A DNA stretch of 64,000 nucleotides from an uncultured Blautia sp. Its GTDB lineage: Bacteria > Bacillota > Clostridia > Lachnospirales > Lachnospiraceae. Positions 42,449-51,898 of the stretch are shown one piece after another. The translations under genes were made by a program, and so were the position numbers. The notes beneath the pieces are model-generated. The model saw nothing but the letters and a program-made list of their open reading frames with translations. It searched no databases and was not told the DNA's origin. The stretch covers positions 1 through 64,000 of the forward strand of contig UQAX01000005.1 in assembly GCA_900539145.1 (NCBI GenBank), in the 5' to 3' direction. Each line of letters starts with the position of its first letter. The first letter of the stretch is position 1.

Positions 42449-42455
42449 TTCGACA
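42449..42455 (-). promoter_or_regulatory. Spo0A box upstream of spo0A
   Basis: TGTCGAA on the minus strand, the exact 7-base 0A-box consensus, about 50 bases upstream of the -35 box. Autoregulation of spo0A is known in Bacillus; here it is inferred from one site. Confidence 0.5.
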
Positions 42456-42479
42456 TATTTGCAACTTTTCTATGAATTT

Positions 42480-43670
42480 TTATAGCATATTTTCAATAAA
42501 AATCCCGTAACCTTTGGATGAATCCTGTACAAAAACATGAGTCACGGCTCCAATCAGTTTTCCGTCCTGAAGAATGGGACTTCCGCTCATTCCCTGTACA
42601 ATTCCTCCTGTTTTCTCTAAAAGTCTGGGATCCGTCACCTGAATTTCAAAAGCTTTATTTGTTTTGGATTTATTTCGATAAATTTTCGTTATTTCAATAT
42701 CATAGGTCTTCACTTCCTTGTTCAGATTTGTCAAAAGTTTCGCTTTTCCTTCTTTTACTTCTTGCTTATAGCCCACCATAACTTTCTCGTGAGGCAAACG
42801 TTTTGCATCAAATACCTCTCCGAAAATTCCAAGTTCTGTATTTTGGACTATGGTTCCGATTTTCTTCTCCTGCTCATACTCAATATAGCCGGACAGTTCT
42901 CCCGGCATGCCTTTTGCTCCCTTCTGAATGGAAACAATCTCTGCTTCATACAATTCTCCTTCTGAAATATCCAGAAGTTCTCCTGTATCCGTATCGCTAA
43001 TTCCATGTCCCAAAGCGCCGAATTTTCCGTTTTCATCCATATACGTCATGGTTCCAATTCCCTGTGTATTATCCCGTATCCAAAGTCCCAGCTTATATTC
43101 GCCGTTCTGGTCTAATACAGGCAATATGGAAAGAGGTATTTTCTCACCATTTCGGTTTACAAGAAGCTCCATGGTCTCTCCATGGCTTGCTTCAATTTTT
43201 TTAATCAAATCTTTTTTTCCAAAAACAGGGGTTCCGTCTACTTCCAAAATATAATCTCCCGACTTTGCTATATGCGCTGCCGGTTCTGCCTGTACACCAT
43301 CCTTATCTGTAATTTTTCCTGTATCAACTACCAGTACACCTTGTGTCTCCATGTACAAACCCACAGGCATACCACATACAGATACCCATTTTTCATCTGC
43401 TGTCTCTACCTGTACATCCTTTAAATAAATCATATCAAGGAAATGGCACGGTATTTGATAACTGCCGTTCTTTGACACGTCAATACTTTTAGAATACGTC
43501 ACAAAAGGATAATCCAACATCTTGGAAACTCCTGTTTCCTGTCCCTGACGGATATAAATAGTATCCGGAATTGCTTTTTTCAGATAATGAATTCCAAAAA
43601 CTGTCATAAAGCACATATCCGCTAATAATAATACGAAAATAAGGAGGCGATAATTACGTTTTTTCTGCAA
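42480..43670 (-). CDS. spoIVB: SpoIVB serine peptidase
   Basis: Signalling protease of about 396 residues (S55 family), secreted by the forespore to trigger SpoIVFB and pro-sigma-K processing. N-terminal membrane anchor (LLIFVLLLADMCFMTVFGI), PDZ domain near 120-200 (SGDYILEVDGTPVFGKKDLI), and catalytic region with His in ALGHGISDTDTG and Ser in GIVQGMSGSPILQDGKLIGA. The start is uncertain: TTG at 43670 has AGGAAAGGA nine bases before it, while an ATG at 43709 has none. Upstream of spo0A. Confidence 0.92.
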   Translation of the reverse strand: MQKKRNYRLLIFVLLLADMCFMTVFGIHYLKKAIPDTIYIRQGQETGVSKMLDYPFVTYSKSIDVSKNGSYQIPCHFLDMIYLKDVQVETADEKWVSVCGMPVGLYMETQGVLVVDTGKITDKDGVQAEPAAHIAKSGDYILEVDGTPVFGKKDLIKKIEASHGETMELLVNRNGEKIPLSILPVLDQNGEYKLGLWIRDNTQGIGTMTYMDENGKFGALGHGISDTDTGELLDISEGELYEAEIVSIQKGAKGMPGELSGYIEYEQEKKIGTIVQNTELGIFGEVFDAKRLPHEKVMVGYKQEVKEGKAKLLTNLNKEVKTYDIEITKIYRNKSKTNKAFEIQVTDPRLLEKTGGIVQGMSGSPILQDGKLIGAVTHVFVQDSSKGYGIFIENML

Positions 43671-43820
43671 AAAATCAAATCCTTTCCTATTTTTTTCAAA
43701 TTTCACCATTATATTTAAGATAAATTGTAGCATTAAGTATAGTAAGAAAATATATAAATATTCTCAATATAACTTAATGCAACAAGAAAGATTGCGCAAT
43801 AGCGCAATTTCCTATGCAAT

Positions 43821-43850
43821 AAAAAAAGATACACTGCTGTGTACCTTTTT
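43821..43850 (-). terminator. Terminator of recN
   Basis: Minus-strand stem AAAGGTACAC / GTGTATCTTT followed by TTTT. A second small palindrome (TTGCGCAATAGCGCAA) lies just downstream. Confidence 0.85.
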
Positions 43851-43867
43851 AGTATGTGATTATTTCT

Positions 43868-45550
43868 TTATTTCACTCTTGTATTTTTTTGTTGCTGTGC
43901 CAAATCTTTCATCTCTCTTGCATTTTGCAGTACCGCATTTGTTATTTCTGCACCGCCTAACATTCTGGCAAGCTCTTCCACGGATTGCTCCTCATTTAAT
44001 CTGAAAATTTCTGTAACAGTTTCTCCATTTTTTACCTGTTTTTCAATAATATAATGACCGGATGCCTGCGCTGCAATCTGGGGAAGGTGAGTAATACAAA
44101 GCACCTGATGTTTTTCTCCGATTAACGCCATTTTTTCAGCCACCTTCTGGGCGGTTCTGCCGCTAATTCCCGTATCAATTTCGTCAAAAATCAAAGTTTC
44201 TGTACAGTCTTTATCTGCCAGCAGCGTTTTAATTGCCAGCATAATTCGGGAAAGCTCACCACCGGATACCACTTTGGAAAGTTCCTTTACCGGCTCTCCC
44301 GGATTGGTGGAAATCAAAAAATGAATTTGGTCTTTTCCCAAGGCTGTGAATTTTTCTCTTTCTTCAAAAGAGATTTCAAAAGAAACATTGAGAAAATTCA
44401 AATCCTGCAATCCCAAAATAATCTGTTCCTGTAATTGTTTTGCCCATTTTTTTCGTGCTTTTGTCAAAACAGCCGAAGCTTTTGAAAGCTCTTCTTCCTT
44501 TTCCTTCCACTGTTTTTCCAGTTTCTCTTTTCTTTCTTCAAAATGCAAAAGCTTTTCCAGTTTTTCTTCCTGCTCTGCCTGATAATCGAAAATTTCTGGT
44601 ATAGTATGTCCGTATTTTGCCTTTAATCCGTTGATAATATCCAGCCTTTTTTCAATTTCAAAGAATTCTTCCTCGGAAAATGTAAATTCCGCCATATAGG
44701 AAGCAGTTTCCCTGTTAAAATCATTTAAAAGACTGTCTACATCGGTAAGAGAAGATAACAATCCTTCCAGATTTTCATCAAAGGAAGCAATCTGCGAAAG
44801 CTTCTGTAAAGCTCTGCTGATTTGTCCGGCACTGCCTTCTTCATATCCTGTAAGCTGATAAACTTCACCTAAATTTTCTGTGATTTTTTTACCGTTTAAA
44901 AGCTTTCGATAAGAGGCAGACAATTCTTCGTCTTCTTTGTCTTTTAACTCAGCCTCTGCGATTTCCTGTATTTCATACTCTAAAAAGTTGATTTCCCGTC
45001 TTCTCTGTTCTTCGTCTAACTGATAAGACTCTAATTCCTGCTTTATGCTTCGGTATTCTTTATAGAGTTCTTTTACTTTTTGTTTTTCTTTTTCAATCTC
45101 TGCCTGTCCGTAAGCGTCCAGAATTTCCATCTGTTTATCTGCATACAAAAGAGACTGGTGTTCGTGCTGTCCATGAATATCCAATAAAAGCTCTGAAATT
45201 TTCCGTATTCCGGAAACAGTGGTTGTCTCTCCGTTTATTTTACTGATACTTCTGTTCTCGGTGAAACGGCGGGAAATAATTACCTGTCCGTCCTCCGGAA
45301 ATACTTCCAGCTTTTTCAATTTTTCTTCTGTATCGGGGTTTACCTGAAATACCAACTCCACATAAGCATAGTCTGCCCCCTCACGTATCATTTCTCTTGA
45401 CATTTTCTGACCTAAGGCAAGATTTACAGAACCAATCAAAATGGACTTTCCGGCTCCTGTTTCACCGGTTAAAATATTCAGCCCTTCTTCAAAATCCACC
45501 TCTGCTTCTTCAATCAATGCAAGATTTTTTACATGTAAATGTACTAACAT
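43868..45550 (-). CDS. recN: DNA repair protein RecN
   Basis: SMC-like ATPase of 560 residues acting early in double-strand-break repair. Walker A NILTGETGAGKSILIGSV near 26, long coiled coil (about 155-390) rich in Glu/Lys, then signature VVSGGELSRIMLAIKTLL near 426, Walker B TLIFDEIDTGISGRTA near 453 and THLPQIAAQASGHYII. Follows argR after 20 bases. Confidence 0.96.
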   Translation of the reverse strand: MLVHLHVKNLALIEEAEVDFEEGLNILTGETGAGKSILIGSVNLALGQKMSREMIREGADYAYVELVFQVNPDTEEKLKKLEVFPEDGQVIISRRFTENRSISKINGETTTVSGIRKISELLLDIHGQHEHQSLLYADKQMEILDAYGQAEIEKEKQKVKELYKEYRSIKQELESYQLDEEQRRREINFLEYEIQEIAEAELKDKEDEELSASYRKLLNGKKITENLGEVYQLTGYEEGSAGQISRALQKLSQIASFDENLEGLLSSLTDVDSLLNDFNRETASYMAEFTFSEEEFFEIEKRLDIINGLKAKYGHTIPEIFDYQAEQEEKLEKLLHFEERKEKLEKQWKEKEEELSKASAVLTKARKKWAKQLQEQIILGLQDLNFLNVSFEISFEEREKFTALGKDQIHFLISTNPGEPVKELSKVVSGGELSRIMLAIKTLLADKDCTETLIFDEIDTGISGRTAQKVAEKMALIGEKHQVLCITHLPQIAAQASGHYIIEKQVKNGETVTEIFRLNEEQSVEELARMLGGAEITNAVLQNAREMKDLAQQQKNTRVK

Positions 45551-45570
45551 TCTCAGAATACTCCATTTTT

Positions 45571-46029
45571 CTATTCATATACATGAATGACCTTTTTAAT
45601 TTTGTTCATCAATGCCATTGCCTGTCCTTCATTTTTACAAAAACAGGCAATAGTGTCGTCTCCTGCAAGACTTCCTACGATTTCCTGAAAGCTGATATGG
45701 TCCAAAGCTGCCGCTGCTGCATTTGCCATTCCTGCCGTAGTTTTAATAACCAGAATGTTCTGGGCAATATCCATAGACAAATACGCATCTCTTAATACAC
45801 GTATGTACTTTTCGCTGTCTGCTGTATTTGGAGAAGATACCAATCCATATTTAGAACCTCCGTCCTGTCTTGCCATTTTCATCAACTTCATTTCCCGAAT
45901 ATCTCTGGAAACCGTTGCCTGTGTTACCTTAAAGCCTGCATCATTTAATCTGGCTGCAAGCTCTTCCTGTGTCTCGATATCGTATTCGTTAATCAACTCT
46001 ACAATTTTTGACTGTCTGGCGATTTTCAT
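45571..46029 (-). CDS. argR: Arginine repressor ArgR
   Basis: Transcription factor of 152 residues sensing arginine. Winged-helix N-terminus with recognition region FKVTQATVSRDIREMKLMKM near 34-53; C-terminal hexamerisation and arginine-binding domain with EIVGSLAGDDTIACFCKNEG near 115. Start at 46029, eight bases after AGGAGG. In clostridia it stands between nadK and recN as here. Candidate ARG boxes are near the amino-acid transporter promoter at 20.5 kb. Confidence 0.95.
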   Translation of the reverse strand: MKIARQSKIVELINEYDIETQEELAARLNDAGFKVTQATVSRDIREMKLMKMARQDGGSKYGLVSSPNTADSEKYIRVLRDAYLSMDIAQNILVIKTTAGMANAAAAALDHISFQEIVGSLAGDDTIACFCKNEGQAMALMNKIKKVIHVYE

Positions 46030-46041
46030 ATTCATCACCTC

Positions 46042-46905
46042 CTAATTTTTCATTTTTGTGCGAAGCACCTCTAAAAAACTGATATTACTGATTTTAATGA
46101 TTTTTGTATCACTTACAGAACGCTTGATTACAATTCTGTCGCCTATATTCATGGAAATATTGGTATCTCCGTCAAAGGATGCCACTGCTTTTCCCTCTCC
46201 GTTTTTCTGTGCGCCCTCTGTCACTTCCACGGTGATTTCATCCTCCGCAGGAAAAATAATGCTTCTGGTGTTTAAAGTATGAGGTGCAACCGGTGTCATA
46301 ATCATAATATTGGTTTCCGGCGATACAATAGGACCGCCGGCGGAAAGGCTGTATCCCGTAGAGCCTGTTGCAGTTGAAATAATAATCCCATCTGCCGTAT
46401 AAGAATTTAAAAATTCTCCATTGACATAATTATTAAAGCGGATGACACGCAAAGGGCCTTCTCTGCCTATGACAATATCGTTCAAGGCTACATCCTCTGC
46501 CACCATTTTCCCCCGATGGTATACTTTTCCGCTTAACATCATTCGATGCTCAATGGTGTAAGCATCTGCAATCAAATGATTAAGCGCAGGCTCAATGGAC
46601 TCTTTATCAATCTCTGCAAGATAACCCAGAGTTCCCAGATTGATACCCAAAAGAGGGATTTGACGGCTTACCACATCTCTGGCAGCCTGCAGCAAAGTAC
46701 CGTCGCCACCCAGCACGATTACGCATTCCACATCATCCGGTATGGCACGAATATCCGTATAATGGGTAAAGGGAGCTCGATTTCCAAAGCTTGCCGGACG
46801 AATGGCACAGCTTTTCCCCTTACCTTCCAAATATTTCGCAACTCTTTCCGATACCTTCAGTCCTTCGTCCTTTTCACTGTTTGCAATAATATAAAATTTA
46901 TCCAT
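46042..46905 (-). CDS. nadK: NAD kinase
   Basis: Phosphorylates NAD to NADP, 287 residues. The motif VIVLGGDGTLLQAARDV near 62 is the GGDG signature; further family motifs are LGINLGTLGYLAEI near 92, LNDIVIGREG, TADGIIISTATGSTGYSLSAGGPI near 170-190 and TPVAPHTLNTRSIIF. Two bases downstream of tlyA and about 12 upstream of argR, so part of one operon. Confidence 0.96.
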   Translation of the reverse strand: MDKFYIIANSEKDEGLKVSERVAKYLEGKGKSCAIRPASFGNRAPFTHYTDIRAIPDDVECVIVLGGDGTLLQAARDVVSRQIPLLGINLGTLGYLAEIDKESIEPALNHLIADAYTIEHRMMLSGKVYHRGKMVAEDVALNDIVIGREGPLRVIRFNNYVNGEFLNSYTADGIIISTATGSTGYSLSAGGPIVSPETNIMIMTPVAPHTLNTRSIIFPAEDEITVEVTEGAQKNGEGKAVASFDGDTNISMNIGDRIVIKRSVSDTKIIKISNISFLEVLRTKMKN

Positions 46906-46907
46906 AT

Positions 46908-47714
46908 CTATTTATCCAGTTCTTTATGGGCATTTGCCACTGTTTCTTTGATATCCAATAAGGTATCTTCCGGAAGGTCATCTACTTTCTTTTTTAAATG
47001 AAGAAGGTATTCGATATTTCCCTCCGGTCCTTTAATTGGCGAATACTCTAAGTGCAGTGTGGCGTAGCCGATGCTTTTAGCATAGTCCACTACTTTTTCA
47101 ATGACTTCCTCATGAACTTTCGGCTCTCTTACTACACCTTTTTTTCCTACCTTTTCTCTGCCTGCCTCAAACTGCGGCTTAATCAGACAAACCACTTCTC
47201 CGTCTGCCTTTAACAGGTGGTATACCGGCAGTAAAACCTTGGTAAGAGAAATAAAGGATACGTCAATGGAAGAAAAATCAGCCGCTTCCTGTAAATCCTC
47301 CGGCACTACATAACGGATGTTTGTTTTTTCCATACATACAACACGAGGATCATTTCGAAGCTTCCAATCCAGCTGTCCGTGCCCTACGTCAATGGCATAG
47401 ACCTTCACTGCGCCGTTTTGCAGCATACAGTCTGTAAATCCTCCTGTGGAAGAACCTACGTCCATACAGATTTTATTTTCCAAAACAACGTCGAAATGGC
47501 TCATTGCCTTCTCAAGCTTTAAGCCTCCACGACTTACATATTTCAAAGTACTGCCTCGAACCTCAATGTTCACGGTATCCTGAAACATGGTTCCCGCTTT
47601 ATCTTCTTTCTGATTATCTACATATACGTTTCCTGCCATAATGACAGCTTTTGCCTTTTCTCTGGAAACTGCCAGCCCTCTTTTTACAAGCAGGACATCA
47701 AGACGTTCCTTCAT
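46908..47714 (-). CDS. tlyA: TlyA-type rRNA 2'-O-methyltransferase / hemolysin A family
   Basis: 268 residues: N-terminal S4 RNA-binding domain (ERLDVLLVKRGLAVSREKAK) and a FtsJ/RrmJ-like methyltransferase domain with the SAM motif CMDVGSSTGGFTDCMLQNGA near 88. Catalytic-type Lys and Asp are present around DVGHGQLDWKLRNDPRV. Family members methylate 16S and 23S rRNA. Abuts dxs with no spacer. Confidence 0.92.
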   Translation of the reverse strand: MKERLDVLLVKRGLAVSREKAKAVIMAGNVYVDNQKEDKAGTMFQDTVNIEVRGSTLKYVSRGGLKLEKAMSHFDVVLENKICMDVGSSTGGFTDCMLQNGAVKVYAIDVGHGQLDWKLRNDPRVVCMEKTNIRYVVPEDLQEAADFSSIDVSFISLTKVLLPVYHLLKADGEVVCLIKPQFEAGREKVGKKGVVREPKVHEEVIEKVVDYAKSIGYATLHLEYSPIKGPEGNIEYLLHLKKKVDDLPEDTLLDIKETVANAHKELDK

Positions 47715-49571
47715 TTATTTTGCCTCCTTGATTTTTTTATAAACCGAAACTGCGTCAATTCCTGCTTTTTCCTTTAATTTTTCAGGATTTCCATGTTCGA
47801 TAAACCGATCCGGAAGTGCAATATTCAGCACACTGACCTGTGGATGATGTCTGTGCATATAATCCAGCACTGCGCTTCCAAAACCGCCCTTTTGTACATT
47901 TTCTTCCATGGTTACAAGCAGGGAATGTTCCTTTGCCAGTCTGTCCAGCATTTTTTCATCCAGAGGCTTTACAAATCTGGCATTTACAAGAGTCGGATTT
48001 TCTCCTTCTGCTTTCAGCATTTCATAAACCTGATAACCTGTCTTTACCATACTTCCCACCGGAAGCAATGCAATGGAATTTCCCTCGTAAATCATCTCAC
48101 TGCGCCCTTTTAAAACAGGGGCTCTGTATTCTTCCAGCCCGTCATAAGCTTCTCCTCTTGGATAGCGGATTGCAATAGGACCATCATAATTCACTGCAAA
48201 TTTCATCATATCGGAAAGCTCCCATTTATTTTTCGGAGCCATAATCGTCATATTGGGTATCATGGATAAATAGGTTAAATCAAAGCAGCCCTGATGAGTT
48301 TCTCCGTCACTTCCTACCAAACCTGCTCGGTCTACTGCAAAAATCACATGAAGATTTTGCAGACACACATCCTCAATCATCTGGTCCACTGCCCTTTGTA
48401 AAAAGGAGGAATAAATTGCCACCACCGGTATCATGCCTCCAAGAGCAAGTCCCGCCGCAAAAGTCACGGCATGTTCTTCTGCAATTCCCACATCAAAGAA
48501 ACGCTCCGGAAACATATTGCGGAAACGCTTTAATCCCGTTCCGTCCGGCATAGCTGCCGTAACCGCCACCACACGTTCGTCTCTGTCTCCGAATTTTCGC
48601 ATGACGGTGGAAAAAATATCTGTATAATTTGCCTTTCCGCCGCTGCTTAATGGAAGACCGTTTTCCAAATCAAAGGCTGCCGTTCCGTGAAAACGGGCAG
48701 GATGACGCATAGCAGGCTCATATCCCCTGCCTTTTTCTGTTTTTACGTGTACCAGCACCGGACCTGAAATCTTCTTTGCCTCCTGAAAGGTCTGAATAAG
48801 CTTGGAACAGTCATGTCCGTTTACAGGTCCTAAATAGGTAATACCCATATCTTCAAAAAACATTCCCGGAATTACCAGCCGCTTAATGCTGTCCTTTGTC
48901 TTATGCAGCCGTTTAATCGTCGCAGGACCAATTCCCGGTATTTTACTCAGACTGTTTTTCACACCTGTTTTAAATTCCTGATATCCTTCTGCTGTGCGAA
49001 CGTTGCTTAAATAGCTGGAAATTCCTCCCACATTTTCAGAAATAGACATTTCATTGTCATTTAACACAATAATAAAATTTTTCTTTAACGCAGAAGCATT
49101 ATTCAAAGCCTCATACGCCATTCCGCCTGTGAGAGCGCCGTCTCCGATAATGGATACCACATGGTAATTTTCCTGCTTTAAGTCTCTTGCCCGCACATAT
49201 CCCACACCTGCCGATATGGAGGTTGAGCTGTGTCCCGTATCAAAAGCGTCACAGGGACTTTCACATCTTTTGGGAAATCCGCTCATACCGCCTAAGGTAC
49301 GAAGTCCGTCAAAGCCTTCTTTTCGCCCTGTTAAAATTTTATGGGTATAGGATTGGTGTCCCACATCCCAGATAAGCTTGTCCTCCGGCAAACAAAACAC
49401 ATAATGCAGCGCCATGGTAAGCTCCACCACACCTAAATTAGATGCCAGATGCCCGCCGGTCTTACTTACATGCTCTAAAAGAAATTCCCGAATTTCCTGT
49501 GCAAGCTGCTCCATATCTTCTAATGGGACTTTTTTAATGTCGTTCTCTTTTTTTATATTTTCTAAAATCAT
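47715..49571 (-). CDS. dxs: 1-deoxy-D-xylulose-5-phosphate synthase
   Basis: Thiamine-diphosphate enzyme of 618 residues, first step of the MEP isoprenoid pathway. GHASNLGVVELTMALHYVF-like start region (residues 36-56), IWDVGHQSYTHKILTGR near 70, TPP motif IGDGALTGGMAYEALNNA near 146, EKGRGYEPA near 290, and transketolase C-terminal RYPRGEAYDG. Start at 49571 with an AGAGGTG site; upstream residues in the same frame belong to the ispA region. Followed by tlyA, preceded by ispA. Confidence 0.96.
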   Translation of the reverse strand: MILENIKKENDIKKVPLEDMEQLAQEIREFLLEHVSKTGGHLASNLGVVELTMALHYVFCLPEDKLIWDVGHQSYTHKILTGRKEGFDGLRTLGGMSGFPKRCESPCDAFDTGHSSTSISAGVGYVRARDLKQENYHVVSIIGDGALTGGMAYEALNNASALKKNFIIVLNDNEMSISENVGGISSYLSNVRTAEGYQEFKTGVKNSLSKIPGIGPATIKRLHKTKDSIKRLVIPGMFFEDMGITYLGPVNGHDCSKLIQTFQEAKKISGPVLVHVKTEKGRGYEPAMRHPARFHGTAAFDLENGLPLSSGGKANYTDIFSTVMRKFGDRDERVVAVTAAMPDGTGLKRFRNMFPERFFDVGIAEEHAVTFAAGLALGGMIPVVAIYSSFLQRAVDQMIEDVCLQNLHVIFAVDRAGLVGSDGETHQGCFDLTYLSMIPNMTIMAPKNKWELSDMMKFAVNYDGPIAIRYPRGEAYDGLEEYRAPVLKGRSEMIYEGNSIALLPVGSMVKTGYQVYEMLKAEGENPTLVNARFVKPLDEKMLDRLAKEHSLLVTMEENVQKGGFGSAVLDYMHRHHPQVSVLNIALPDRFIEHGNPEKLKEKAGIDAVSVYKKIKEAK

Positions 49572-49584
49572 TCGTAATGCACCT

Positions 49585-50475
49585 CTATTTTCTGCGGGCA
49601 CATAAAGACTGAAACAGTTCTTCCAAAAAACTCTTTTCATCTGTAAGCTCACGAAGAAGCCCAACGGCTTCATCTGTAAGCTTTTGCACCTCATTCCCCG
49701 CTTTTTCAATGCCTTCTAAGGTCACATACGTGGTCTTATTATTTTTTTCATCACTTCCAATCGGCTTTCCAAGCTCCTCCGCACTGCTGATAACGTCCAA
49801 AATATCATCCTGTATCTGAAAAGCAATACCGATTTTACTGCCGATTTGCTCCAGCTTTTCAATATCCGAAGCCCCCGCAAGAATACCGCCAACCATCAGA
49901 GCGGCCTCGATTAAAGCCGAAGTTTTATTTTCATATATATAATCCAAAAGCTGTTTTTCCAGAGGTTTTCCGTCATTTTCCACGTCAACGCCCTGTCCGC
50001 CCAGCATTCCTTTTATTCCTGTTTTCTGTGCCAAAACCTTTAAGGCTTTTGCCACACGCTGAAGCTCTGCCTCATTCTTTGCCATATCAAAGGCAGAAAA
50101 AGCTGTCTCATAAGCATAGTTTAACAGAGCGTCCCCTGCTAAAATTGCCGCCGCTTCTCCAAAGACAATATGGGTGGTTTGCTTTCCCCGTCTGAATTCA
50201 TCATTGTCAAGGGCAGGTAAATCATCATGAATTAAAGAATGGGTATGAACCATTTCCAAGGCTGCCATAAAAGGCTCGATGATTTCCCCTTCTCCTCCCA
50301 AAATCTGATAAGCTTCTCTCATAAATACAGGTCTTAAACGCTTTCCTCCTGCTTTCATGCTGTAATTTACAGCTTCTGCCATTCTCCCTGAAAATCCATG
50401 CTCTTCAGGCAGATATTTCTCAATCACAGCCTCTGCAAAGTCTGTTCTTTCCTGAAGTTCTGTTTTAAAATTCAC
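49585..50475 (-). CDS. ispA: Farnesyl/geranylgeranyl diphosphate synthase
   Basis: Chain-elongating prenyl transferase of 296 residues. First Asp-rich motif LIHDDLPALDNDEFRRGKQT near 81-100, second motif FQIQDDILDVISSAEELGKP near 223, plus the substrate Lys/Arg segment MKAGGKRLRPVF near 41. Stop-to-start layout: overlaps xseB by 11 bases. Supplies precursors for undecaprenyl and quinone-type lipids with Dxs in the same operon. Confidence 0.95.
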   Translation of the reverse strand: MNFKTELQERTDFAEAVIEKYLPEEHGFSGRMAEAVNYSMKAGGKRLRPVFMREAYQILGGEGEIIEPFMAALEMVHTHSLIHDDLPALDNDEFRRGKQTTHIVFGEAAAILAGDALLNYAYETAFSAFDMAKNEAELQRVAKALKVLAQKTGIKGMLGGQGVDVENDGKPLEKQLLDYIYENKTSALIEAALMVGGILAGASDIEKLEQIGSKIGIAFQIQDDILDVISSAEELGKPIGSDEKNNKTTYVTLEGIEKAGNEVQKLTDEAVGLLRELTDEKSFLEELFQSLCARRK

Positions 50476-50683
50476 TTAAATCACCATCTTTATTCATCTG
50501 GAGCATTTTTTTCTCAACCATATCGATTTTTTGGCTGCACTGCTTTAAGACTTCCATTCCTTTTTGGTACATGGCAAAGGAGTCCTCCAGAGAGATTTCT
50601 CTGCTTTCCAGCTTTTCTACAATTTTATCCAGCTCCTGCAAGCCTTCCTCAATGGTTCTTTCTTCTGTCAGTTTCTCCGTCAA
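50465..50683 (-). CDS. xseB: Exodeoxyribonuclease VII small subunit
   Basis: 72-residue helical protein. ERTIEEGLQELDKIVEKLES, then LEDSFAMYQKGMEVLKQCSQ, matches XseB along its length. With XseA it degrades single-stranded DNA. Four bases after xseA. Confidence 0.94.
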   Translation of the reverse strand: MTEKLTEERTIEEGLQELDKIVEKLESREISLEDSFAMYQKGMEVLKQCSQKIDMVEKKMLQMNKDGDLSEF

Positions 50684-50686
50684 TCT

Positions 50687-51898
50687 CTATGCTCCTCTCT
50701 TTTCTTTTTTCACATCGGTTACTTTTGTTATAATCGTTCCGTCTGTCACCTGAATTTTCAGCTCTTCTCCCACCTTCACCTGAGAAATGCCGGTAACGGC
50801 AGAGCCTGTTTGATTTTCCACATAAGAAAAGCCCTGATTTAATTTTTCAAGAGGTGACAGCCCCTTCATTCGTTCAATATAAATGTTCAAGTTTTGTCTG
50901 GCATGGAAAATCTGCGCTTCCATCGCACTCTGTATTCTGTTCTCCAAATCCAGCAGGCGTGTACGCTTTTCCCTTATCTGAAACTCCGGACTTCCATACA
51001 GTAGACGATTTTCATAATATTTTATCTGCTGCTGTAAAAGCTGAATTTTATTTTCCAGATTTCTTGAAAGCTTCTGACGATAATTTTCAAGAGACTGAAA
51101 AACGCCTCGGATATCTGCCACAGCCAGCTCTGCGGCTGCCGAAGGTGTTGGCGCACGCAAATCTGCCACAAAGTCCGCAATCGTGGTATCGGTTTCATGT
51201 CCCACTGCTGATATTATGGGAATTTTACAGTTAAAAATTGCTCTCGCCACTTCCTCCTCGTTAAACGCCCACAAATCTTCCACAGAACCGCCGCCACGAC
51301 CTACAATCATCACATCCACGCCGTAAGCATCCAGCTTTTCAATTCCTTCAATAATACTTTCCTTTGCACCGTCTCCCTGTACCAGCGCCGGATACAAAAT
51401 AAGCTGAACATAAGGATTTCGTCTTCCGGCCACATTGCGGATATCCTGTATGGCCGCTCCTGTGGGCGCCGTAACAATCCCCACGGTTTTTGCATAAGCC
51501 GGAATAGGCTGCTTGTATTCCTTTGCAAACATTCCCATCTCTTCCAGCTCTGCTTTTAATGCCAGAAAACGCTCGTATAAAAGTCCTGCGCCTTCCAAAG
51601 TAATCTCTTTGGCGTAAAGCTGATATTTTCCGTCTCTTTCATATACGCTGACGCTTCCGCTTACTACGACTTTATCGCCGTTTTTCATGGAAAATGCCAG
51701 CCCCTTTCTCTGTCCCGCAAACATGACGCAGGCAAGAGCTCCTGTCTCATCTTTTAATGAAAAGTAAATATGTCCGGAGGTATGATACTTACAATTTGAT
51801 ACTTCACCTTTTATACTTACTTTATTCAACAGAAAATCCTGCTGAAACATATTTTTTATATAATTGTTTACCTGCCCTACGGAGTAGATACTGTTCAT
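50687..51898 (-). CDS. xseA: Exodeoxyribonuclease VII large subunit
   Basis: 403 residues. OB-fold start (SIYSVGQVNNYIKNMFQQD; VKGEVSNCKYHTSGHIYFSL), catalytic core with TAPTGAAIQDIRNVAGRRNP near 140, MIVGRGGGSVEDLWAFNEEE near 202 and SAVGHETDTTIADFVADLRA near 232, then a coiled-coil tail that binds XseB. Overlaps nusB by four bases. Confidence 0.96.
   Translation of the reverse strand: MNSIYSVGQVNNYIKNMFQQDFLLNKVSIKGEVSNCKYHTSGHIYFSLKDETGALACVMFAGQRKGLAFSMKNGDKVVVSGSVSVYERDGKYQLYAKEITLEGAGLLYERFLALKAELEEMGMFAKEYKQPIPAYAKTVGIVTAPTGAAIQDIRNVAGRRNPYVQLILYPALVQGDGAKESIIEGIEKLDAYGVDVMIVGRGGGSVEDLWAFNEEEVARAIFNCKIPIISAVGHETDTTIADFVADLRAPTPSAAAELAVADIRGVFQSLENYRQKLSRNLENKIQLLQQQIKYYENRLLYGSPEFQIREKRTRLLDLENRIQSAMEAQIFHARQNLNIYIERMKGLSPLEKLNQGFSYVENQTGSAVTGISQVKVGEELKIQVTDGTIITKVTDVKKEKRGA

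Noticed and set aside
43785..43815. Palindrome TTGCGCAATAGCGCAA near the recN end considered as an operator
   Set aside because: It follows the recN terminator between same-strand genes and could equally be a second weak terminator; no known operator matches.
46908..47714. TlyA considered as a secreted hemolysin
   Set aside because: The S4 plus FtsJ methyltransferase layout and housekeeping operon point to an rRNA methylase; there is no export signal.
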